Of a DNA stretch of 64,000 nucleotides, positions 55,408-64,000 are shown one piece after another. The stretch spans positions 147,330 through 211,329 of the forward strand of contig CBFFRP010000335.1 of assembly GCA_965644295.1 (NCBI GenBank), in the 5' to 3' direction. A program made the position numbers and the translations under genes. Source of the DNA: Paraphysomonas bandaiensis. Taxonomy: Eukaryota > Chrysophyceae. Positions within the stretch are counted from its first letter, which is position 1, and the number at the start of each line of letters is the position of its first letter. The notes beneath the pieces were generated by a model. The model searched no databases. It saw only the letters and a program-made list of their open reading frames with translations, and had not been told where the DNA came from.

Positions 55408-58400
55408 ATGATAGGCCATAAATTAACAACGATATTACTGTTGTCGTTGTGCAGTATGGGCATAGCTATGTACGAGGATCAAGTGGGTGAATATGACTGG
55501 CACATAGAGAATGTGGGCTACGTGCAGGACTCCATCTTCATGGTACGGCCTCATCGTGCTTCGCTTACATGTGCTAAATATACTACAGAATAAGAAGGTT
55601 GTGGTCGCGAGCGAAGACGGAGTGATCGCTGCTCTGAACAGCAGGACCGGCAGTATCATATGGAGAGTGCTGCCTAGAGCCACCAAAGGTTATATCTGTG
55701 CATCATATGCAACATTTTTTTCTAGAATTGTATATGAGTCTATGTATGTGTCTCCATGAGTACGTGACGATGTTATGGCTATCATCTGTGAGTCGCGTCC
55801 TATTTAACATAGCTCTGGCATTGAACCTGTCGTATATATATGTTTTGCTATTACTTTGGAGGTTATATTTGGTTTAATTATTTGAAACAGGTCCATATGT
55901 GAGGCTTATGGCCGCCAGTATTGATTCGGTATACACCCTTTCTGTATTTGGAACAGTAGAATGTTGGGACGCTTCATCTGGTAGTCTACTCTGGTCTAGC
56001 CCTGCCTTTAACAGCTCTGTCGATGTTTTTTCTCGCGATGAATATGCGGATATGTTTTATAATCCCAGTCAGCGCTGTCTTCAAGTAATTTCTCACAATC
56101 AGTTTACCTTCTTCAATGCTGAGAGTGGTACTGTTCTATTTGCTCTAGACCCGACATCAGACGAGGCTAAGGCCATACAGCCAGCTTATCCGAGCATCGA
56201 TCTGGAAATGTTGACTTTTATTCATTTAGATCGCACCTCGTCACCATCGAAATCGGCCTCAAGTAACTCTCGAAGTGTGCTCTCTGGGTGTATTCGTAGT
56301 GAGACATCCTCCTGTGCCTCCACCTTTACTATACATGTCCGTGAGCGCTGGCAGGGGGAAGAAATGAAGGTGACTCTCGAGGACATCAGAGTTTCCGCTG
56401 GGCCACTGGAGAAAGGTTTTGGTAAAGTGTACGCTAATAGGGAGGCTATTTCTGCGCTGACGTCAACTTCAATCGACGATGTCACCTTTACTTCTGTACA
56501 CCTACCGTCCAATACTTTGAGCCAAGCTATTCTGCCGAACTCTTCTGTGAAATATGGATCGAACGAAATTGAAGTCAATACATTTGTAGTAGTTCTTGAA
56601 GGTGGTAGTGTCAGTAGTGGGATATCTGTTTGTGCGAGAAATGGCTGTAGTGTGTACGAAATCACCTTCGATCCGTCCAATCATATGCAACTAAATGAAG
56701 TACTTACATGCTCGTCGGAGAGTAACTCAAGGAGTTCCGTTATATCGTTTTCACGCTCTCCCAGCGATTTTAAAACTGTGAAAGGGGTTATGTGCAGCTC
56801 GGTTAGGACATCGTCAACTCAGACGTGCCCGAAAGATACCTGCTCTTCTCCTGTTGTCAGTAGCCTCTTTACTTCAGATATGAAAAGGTATGAGGAGGTA
56901 AAAGTGCAACTTGAAAGCTCCCATGGGCTGATTGCACTAGCTGGCGCATTTGTTCACACCTTTACTTCAAAAACGAAATCCCCTGAGCGAATGTTTAAGA
57001 TTCTATTCGTGTCCAGCGGTGGTATGTTGATTTGCGCTTCCAACAACGGTGTCGTGTGGAATAGAGAGGAGGGACTCTCTAGAACCGTTGGTGTAGTGGT
57101 TCAGGATGGACATGTCTCAAGAAATGAAAAGAAAGGTTATGGTGTTGAAGAGCTCACTGCGATTCCGGATTTCAAAGCTAGGATGAGCATGCAGTATGAG
57201 GCTATGGAGGTATATAGTTTGTATTGTCGATACCGCCGAACACTCGTCTTATTTGTTGTCCCTTTCAGGATAAACTCACTTCTCTTGTGAGCAACATTAG
57301 ATCCCTTCGGTCCAGTGTAGCCACCTTGGTGTACCATGCACTACCACCCGAGATACAGGATGCTCTGTTTCCCTCGTTTCGCCCTGAGAGCACCAGAGAT
57401 TCTGTTAATTCCGTGCTGTTTGGATTCAACAAGATTGCGGTGCAGCTGACGTCAAGGTATAGTGATACTTATGCCTACAGCTACCCTTTTTCTATACTGC
57501 GGTATATCTCTTCAGGAGAGAACTATATCTGGCAGATGCTGTGAAGTAGTATTTCATGAACATTTATTGTACTAATTTCATGAACAGATGTAGTCTAGTC
57601 ACAGATGGTCCCGTTAGTACGATGTGTTTAGACGGTCTCAGAGTAAGTCGTTGAATTAGATTGCCTGTGTATACATATTTCTAACTGGCTGGTATCAGGT
57701 GATCGCGGTAGATCTCATAGATGGGTCACTTTTGTGGTCATTCACGCCAAATATATCTCCTTATGTGGGTACGATTGGTAAAAATGATCTGATTTTATTT
57801 TCTGCTCGTTTGCTGAGAATACGCTCGCATTACCGCGATTCCCACCCTCCAGAAATATCTTTGTTGGTTAGTGTTGCTGGCGCTAACGACAGTGTATTGC
57901 TGTCTTTCAACTTCCATGGAATGGATGGTGTAGGTCTTGGACAGCACTCCTCTTTAGGCGGCGACATTGATCAGTCCACCATTCCTAATGGAGTGATTAG
58001 AGCGCCCTCATTGGTTGCAGAAGGTCTGGGACATGTGTTAGGAGCCCAAATGTTGTCGTCTCCGTTAACTGAATATTTATCTGAGCATGCATATAGCCAT
58101 CATGGAATGATACAATACCTACTGGTGAGCACATTGCACTTCCGTTATGGATCCACGCCTGACGATATTTTATCTCTTTAGGTCCATGACAGTACTCCTA
58201 AGAGTGCAACTGTATTCCCTTTTTTGAATGACATGTTTTACCCCGATAAATCCGAGGTTTATGTGCACGACATGGGGCAAAATCAACGGTTTATCTCTTA
58301 CCAGGTCTGTGTATCACGTTAACTTATGTACATTTTGCGTGCACAATCTTGTGTGCTATCAATTCACAACTGTGAATATGTTACTCTCTCATGCATCTCT

Positions 58401-60498
58401 TTCGCACATATTCGCACCATGCAGTTTTATGTTACACTACTGGCTATCTAGACGCTGTAGATTTTATTGTATCTCATTGCCGTACGTATTCATATTTCCC
58501 ACAGGTGGACTTCAAGAGGGTACTGTCTTCGCACCCATACGCCCTCTCTATCAGCAACCAACGCTCACCCATTGTTGCTTTTGGACTAAATATAGTGGGT
58601 GCGACAAATTTTAATGAGAAGGAAAGAGTATTGAAATTGAAGTATGTAACTCCTCAAGATCCGGTCGAGAGCCCGGCTAGAGTACTTGGTGAGTATGTGT
58701 TCGTGTCGTATCATGTGGTGATTGGAATTAATAGGGGATGACTCACTGTTGCTGAAGTACCTCAATCCTCACATGGTCGTTATCGTCTCTGAGAAGCGCC
58801 AGAATTCTGATGGCAATTGGGACCATGGAAATGATGTTGGAGAGGACCATGTGAACATTGATGAGCTGTTTGTGACGGTTGTGGACACAGTGTCAGCTGA
58901 GGTATATAAACAAGTTATTTTCATGTGTTTTCGGTCTATGCTGTTCCGTGGCTTTGTCTTTGCGTGTATGTATGTGAATGTGATCTTACTGTTTTGTCAC
59001 TCTTCTTGTAGGTTGTTCACCGCTTCTCCATCATGCATGCGGTAGCCCCGGTGCATGTTGCAGTTGTCGAAAACAGCATCTTCACCTCGTATTGGAATGC
59101 CAAGGCTCAAAGAAGTGAAATTTCGTCCGTCAGTCTTTATGAGGTGTGCTTTGTACATTTTTGGTGGACTAGAACTATGTATATATACTACTTATCTGCT
59201 GAATAATGTACCTCTTTATATAACCAACTGGTGCGTTTTCAACTGATGTGTTTCCAGGGTATGATCGATAAGTATGGCCTTGGGCCACTATCTGCGAACC
59301 CCGTTGACCCTGTGAGATCGTCTTTTAACGCACCACCTCCAATAGGTAGCACATTACATGATATATTTACCATTCGTACTTGCATTGAACTATACGATGT
59401 ACCCTTCAGTACGTGTGTGATCTAACCTATGTACAGCTCTACAAAAGACATTCGCGCTTCCGCGATCAGTTACAGGTTGGTCTAACAGCATTGACTCGCA
59501 ATTATTTTGAATGGCCGATATCAGTGTCTATGGTGTTATTGTTTTGGATAGCATTAATATACGTTTTGTGTATCAGCGATGCATCACACTGTAACTGAGA
59601 GAGGCATTGCAAACAAAAATTTGGTCTTGGGATTCATCACGGGACAGGTAATTAGCGCACGGTCAGATGCAGTTGTAGTGTGTATGTGTGGAGTATGGTG
59701 CAATATGTGGCATATATACGACACTGTTCTAAGGTCTGATATAAACGTTTAAACAGGTGTATGCTCTGGATATGAGAATGGTGGATCCTCGTAGACCTCT
59801 AGGGACACCCACTGCTTCGGAAAAAAATGAGGTATAATCTCACCTTTGTGAAATCATCAGTGATGTTATGTCACATGGTGCAGTTATGTTTACGAATGAC
59901 TGATAATCGTTTTGTTGTTTTCAAATTTTGTTTTTGAATGGCAATGCACAGGGTCTTCATCAATATTTCCCGCATATCTTACTGTCTCCGCTGGGAGCGC
60001 TGACGGCCAACTCTACTGTTGGATACCCAAGCATGATCTCAAGCAGTCCTTCGCACCTTGAGTCCACGTCCCTTGTACTCACTCATGGATTGGATGTACA
60101 CTTTACCAGGTATAGTATACAGAAGTATATACAACATGACTTGGAAACTTTAGATATACTGCATAGTATGTATTTCCCGAAGGCTACAATCTAGCACGCA
60201 GACCTTTTTTCGTTTTCACTGTACCTTCAATTTGTACGATCGAGTGCTGGTATTAACAAAGAACTATTTATATGAGTAGTTGTGTGTATGGACTGATACG
60301 TGTATGAAAAAACAAAGGATGCAGCTTACGCATTATCTCTCCCTATGCAACAGGTGGACGCCATCCAAAGGATTCGATATGCTTGCCTCGGACTTTAACA
60401 AACCCCTTCTGACACTTATTCTTGTGGGAATGGGAGTGGCTGTTTTGGTTCTCAGGCAGATGAACCAGAGGAGGCTCTTGGCTTTGGGCTGGTCTTAG
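55408..60498 (+). CDS. EMC1: EMC1, ER membrane complex subunit 1
   Basis: Largest gene in the window, roughly 15 exons with short introns. EMC1 is the large luminal beta-propeller subunit of the ER membrane protein complex, a membrane insertase. The start encodes a signal peptide, then MYEDQVGEYDWHIENVGYVQ, the conserved mature start. Exon 2 has KKVVVASEDGVIAALNSRTG, exon 3 MAASIDSVYTLSVFGTVECW. Later landmarks are VIAVDLIDGSLLWSF, LNPHMVVIVSEK, VVHRFSIMHAVAPVHVAVVE, NSIFTSYWNAKAQRSE, LVLGFITGQVYALDMRMVDP and LVLTHGLDVHFTR. The last exon gives WTPSKGFDMLASDFNKPLLT, a membrane helix (LILVGMGVAVLVL) and RQMNQRRLLALGWS, as in EMC1. Several mid-gene exons (58200-59650) were placed by similarity rather than mapped base by base. 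Confidence 0.92.
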
Positions 60499-61464
60499 GT
60501 CTTAGGACGTTACCAACATCCGGGCGGTGAGTAACCCCAACCGTCTTTTAGTGTCCTCCAGCGTACTGCGGGCCATGATATATATCGAGATAGTTAGTGA
60601 CAGCGGAAGCTATATGTAGATCACCACATTATGGAGAGGTAGTAGTATAGTGATGCAGTAGTTCTGTACCTATTGGGCTGGTATATTTTCGAATTCCTCA
60701 TAATTAAGTAGATTACTGCAACTGGGTGTGCCGCGCTAATTTCTAAATTTCAGCGAGGCATAGTAGTCATCTCTGCTATAACTATCCAGGGCCTGGCGAT
60801 TAATGAAAAATGTCCAGGCAATTATAATTGCGGGAACTGGACTATCACTAATTGCATCCCATTAATAGAGTGTATTGGCACTTGACTTATTATTCCATAT
60901 ATATAGAACTAGATGAAATCTAAACAACATATTAAACAGTGTTAATACAACTCTACATCGACTTTGTGGAAGCTTTTCGATTATCAGCGGCAAACTTGAA
61001 GCTATAAGAGTTAGAAATTAGCTTCCTGAGCAACAACATAACAACGTACGTACTTACGTACTCTTACTCAAAAACTCTAAGAAATCATTGAAAATATGCA
61101 TATTTCACCTAGAAAAAAGCATTCATAAAAATATTTTTTCCTCCAAAGTTGAAAGAAGCTGCAGTACACACAACTAAACTAAATAATTCTACTCTGTATT
61201 TATACCATATATATACCATATATTAAGCAACAATGATGGCCAAAAGAAATTGATGGCAGTGTAATGTACAGAGTTTTCTTCCGAGTGAATTCGCAGGACC
61301 ACTGAGTCATCTTCCTTCGTTTGGGCGCTATGTTGGTTTTCTGACACTGAGCAAGCAAACTGGCATTCCTTGATGAAAGATCTAAAGACGTTTAAGAATG
61401 CCAGTGTGCTCTCATTCGACAGCAATCACGACAAAAGTGCAGGAACCGATTTGCACAGGAGGGG
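60499..61464. other. Intergenic
   Basis: EMC1 3' flank and AT-rich DNA. A 78-codon minus frame (61189-61425) has no recognised motif. Confidence 0.45.
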
Positions 61465-61749
61465 GTGTTCTGGACAGCGCCGAGGTCACAGAGAGCTCGA
61501 CTCTATGAGTCCAACTACCATTGCTTGCTTCATATCAAAATACAATCTAATGTTGCTGTTGAGAGGCTCTGTACTCGTGCAAAGTTGATTATGATACCTG
61601 AGCGTAGATTCATGAACCCATCTCGTCTAGAATTATTGCTATTCCTACGAGCCAATTACATGTTGTGGGATGCTTGTGTCCTCCATGAAGCCCTGCAAAA
61701 AGATCCTGATGTGCCAATATGGAGAGCGAGAAGTATTTACGATTTATAG
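61465..61749 (+). pseudogene. hAT-type transposase C-terminal relic
   Basis: 94-codon frame ending in a hAT dimerisation-domain pattern: SNVAVERLCTRAKLIMIPE, RRFMNPSRLELLLFLRANYM and LWDACVL. In hAT transposases the VERLFSxAxxI, then SP.xxE.LLFLKxN..LW order marks the last 80 residues. No upstream catalytic part is found nearby, and the frame before it is not continuous, so this is a fragment of a dead DNA transposon. Confidence 0.7.
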
Positions 61750-62329
61750 TCTGTTATTACATATAAGTAATTAAGGGAGCACTACACTATCTATGTGAGC
61801 GGTATAATCAACTTAGGTATTAATGGCCATTAATGGTTACCAGGTTCTGGTGCTAACTACCAACAGGACATCTGTGGTGAGAATTGAATAATTTCAATAC
61901 TCTATTTTTTTGTAGAATGATTTAACTTAATTAAATGAATTTGAAGCACAATAAATAATCAACTAGTACAATTATATTGGGCATCCTAATCCTAATCATT
62001 CGTTTTTCTTATTCACAGAACAAAAATATTAATTTTGACGTGTTGTGTGTGCCAGGATTATTGAAAACTACGTTTTATGTATTGTCCCCGACTATGCAAC
62101 TAGCAATATCGCTCACCATAGAGCAATAATAGCAGTTTCGGAATAATATGTAGCTTATCCCCAAGATATAGATGCGCATGCCAAGTTTATTATGGGAGTT
62201 GGTGAAATGTGTGGTTGGATATGTACATTGGGTAAATATTGGGAAATGTCATCTAAATATAAGCCGAGTGACGATTAGGGCTTTCTGCTATTCTATTGAA
62301 GCATCAACACGGCAAAAAAGCACATTTTT
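61750..62329. other. Intergenic
   Basis: AT-rich sequence after the hAT relic. No feature recognised and no terminal inverted repeat for the relic was found. Confidence 0.45.
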
Positions 62330-62490
62330 TTAGTCGAATTTGTGAATAGTGTCTTGTATTTTGCGCTCCACCTCGATGTTCTTCTTCTCAGTGGCTGCAA
62401 TCGTCGTCTTCAGTGTGTGACCTGTTTCAAAGTTGACAGTCAGTCAGTAACTGGTGGTCAATAAATATACCAAAGCATTCCTTAGTAGTT
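62330..62490 (-). CDS. Possible last exons of an unidentified small gene
   Basis: Exon 62421-62330 follows a TTTGAAACAG acceptor and encodes HTLKTTIAATEKKNIEVERK then IQDTIHKFD and stop, a charged helix unlike background translations. A 49-base GT-AG intron with an ACTGAC branch-like site joins it to a short exon (62490-62471) ending TTKECFG. Upstream exons could not be traced. It could be the C terminus of a small coiled-coil protein. Confidence 0.35.
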
Positions 62491-62693
62491 CTGGACCGGA
62501 GAGAATGACGTCTTGGAGAGAAGTTAAAAACTACAAAACAGATTATTGTGGATGTGTCCAAGTTAAGAGAAGTCGTTGCTACTATCTTTGAATAAATATA
62601 ATATGATGGTGTAAACGTGTAAACTTGATATACATGCGGAGTCATACGTCTACCGCAACATATGATAGTCGTGTTCCTTATATAGTAGTGAAT

Positions 62694-62826
62694 GTCTGAT
62701 TATTTAGCAATAGGCGTTGAGACCTTGCAGCAATTAGTGGCTAGAAGAATGCTAGTCATACTAGTTAGACCACTACCCGTAACTAATCAATACAAACTCT
62801 TTTATCCTACTATTTAACGCTACGAA
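62694..62826 (+). repeat. Dispersed repeat family, partial copy
   Basis: TTATTTAGCAATAGGCGTT, AGTGGCTAG, ACTAGTTAGACC and ATCCTACTATTTAACGCTAC match the reverse complement of copy 2 (18165-18291). Confidence 0.75.
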
Positions 62827-63223
62827 TTGACAACCAGAACCACGGCTCGCAGTACAGGTATAGCACACAAACACGCAAGTGTGAAAACAATGTATAATTA
62901 ATTATGTTCTGACTGCTCTAGGAAAAACCTAATGCTCAGTAAATGATACCCGCCAAGTATCACCACGCAAGGAACACCGCCAGTGCAACAAGATCGTTGG
63001 CACCAAGCACTTCGGTTAAGCCTAAACAAGTGCATAACACCATAGCATACATGTTACACCCACTCCTACTCCTCAACAACATCACAACACCCTGCAACGT
63101 CACAACCACCCACAGAAACGTGTTTATTCTATAAACTGAATACACACAGCAACCTAGGAGCAACGTATAACCGCATACTAATAGTACACTACATCCTACG
63201 TTTTACTTTCTACCTAAATTCCC

Positions 63224-63580
63224 TTACAAAAACAGTATACCGCCACTTTGGTGTATTTTAGCATTCAAGAACCCAAAATCCCTAATATCCAGGTTATACG
63301 TAAATACAACCCTGCATACCCGGTATTGCATATCACAATTGATTCCCCACTGAGTCTGGTATGAACACTCGTGCACCTCGAGTATATAATATCCATTCAC
63401 CCTTGATGTGATATGTACTTGCCCCCCTATAGGGTAGTATGGGTAATACCAGTACGTATTCCTATGGAAGTATACACTGCAACTGCTACACTGGAATACT
63501 GACCCACATAACTTTATTATAAATTTGTGGCAGGTTTCACATTGCGTGAAGTCACCATCAGCAGATAAAGTGGACATCAC
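63224..63580 (-). CDS. Possible gene part with Cys-pair motif, unidentified
   Basis: 118-codon open frame with CETCHKFI and CSSCSVYFHRN, a two-CxxC arrangement 14 residues apart that could bind zinc, then a Tyr- and Ile-rich strand region (YYPIGGQVHITSRVNGYYIL). An ACGTTCAG acceptor-like site sits just before its first Met, so this may be a terminal exon with upstream exons to the right. No family recognised. Confidence 0.35.
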   Translation of the reverse strand: MMSTLSADGDFTQCETCHKFIIKLCGSVFQCSSCSVYFHRNTYWYYPYYPIGGQVHITSRVNGYYILEVHECSYQTQWGINCDMQYRVCRVVFTYNLDIRDFGFLNAKIHQSGGILFL

Positions 63581-64000
63581 ACCTGAACGTTGATTCCGTG
63601 TGTAAGTACATCACAGCTCATTACCCCCTCTTAATGAGTATAACATAGAATATGCATCCTAGACATGGTACGGGGTCCTGATGATATAATGTTCTTGATA
63701 TAGGGTCCTAAACTAATATCACAGGGTCCTGAATGGGCAATGCATGCAGTTCTGGTACTATAGCCACGTAGATAGGGCATAGGAAATGCCACGTGGTCAC
63801 ACTGCCTCCCCCCCTCGTTTTTGTGAGAAATCCATGGTCGCACACATGTCAATGGGACTAGGTTTGAAATAGCCATCAAAACGAACCACCATGGAGTATT
63901 ATTATCATATTATAGATTTAATTTGGAGAATACTGAAAAATTTCACATCGTAAATTGTAGAGTAGGAACACTTTATACCGACTGATTAACTTGTGGAAAT
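63581..64000. other. Right flank
   Basis: No feature can be supported. A minus frame at 63631-63879 lacks protein-like character, though upstream exons of the preceding frame could lie here or beyond the window. Confidence 0.4.

Noticed and set aside
54365-55463. Long frames of repeated Tyr-Val-Cys-Met or His-Thr-Tyr-Ile on both strands
   Set aside because: They are translations of the (TATG)n tract in several frames at once; a 4-base repeat without stops is open in all frames.

Overview
This window is nuclear DNA from a eukaryote, most likely a unicellular one. Genes are split by short GT-AG introns (about 44 to 115 bases), intergenic DNA is AT-rich, there are no operons or Shine-Dalgarno sites, and the proteins are eukaryotic families: EMC1, STRAP, cyclin Y, small Tim, CHCHD2, FKBP8-like, METTL17/Rsm22, mitochondrial uL15. 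All three stop codons appear to be used as stops. The lineage cannot be fixed from the sequence. Animal-like cyclin Y, FKBP8 and STRAP would suit a holozoan protist, while the Pro-Thr linker on a membrane-anchored cellulase resembles stramenopile proteins. No tRNA, rRNA or CRISPR array was recognised.

Layout. 1-16.4 kb: a Ser-rich unknown; two divergent GH5 glycosidases (one endoglycoceramidase-like, one bacterial-style cellulase with a Pro-Thr linker and membrane anchor); a probable mitochondrial protein enclosed by a 74-base inverted repeat; a cyclin-Y-like gene; a cyclopropane-synthase-type methyltransferase divergent from mitochondrial uL15. 16.4-30.6 kb: two tandem copies of a dispersed repeat; an M28 peptidase divergent from a mitochondrial enoyl-CoA isomerase; a tail-anchored FKBP8-like gene; a Tim17-like gene divergent from a GNAT; a five-exon Tim13-like gene divergent from a CHCHD2-like gene. 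30.6-34.4 kb: gene-empty, with an apparently perfect 703-bp tandem duplication. 34.4-44.2 kb: METTL17/Rsm22, then (CATA)n tracts holding a solo LTR and a decayed Ty3/gypsy element, then an unknown gene starting at the microsatellite edge. 45-60.5 kb: STRAP divergent from an unknown gene, a papain-family protease, a TPR/armadillo-type gene and EMC1, the last two separated by an 845-bp (TATG)n tract. 60.5-64 kb: a hAT transposase relic and fragments of uncertain genes.

Two themes recur. Most genes lie in head-to-head pairs with about 310-505 bases between start codons, so promoters are probably bidirectional. Many products act in or on mitochondria (uL15m, Rsm22, Tim13, CHCHD2, enoyl-CoA isomerase, the Tim17-like protein, FKBP8-like, perhaps the 8661-9256 product). 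The most unusual sequence is in the retroelement: nine hairpins with an identical 5-bp stem and alternating GAAA or GCAA loops, seven of them 104-106 bases apart in a tandem array. Exon joins were read by eye from splice sites and family similarity; none was tested against RNA.
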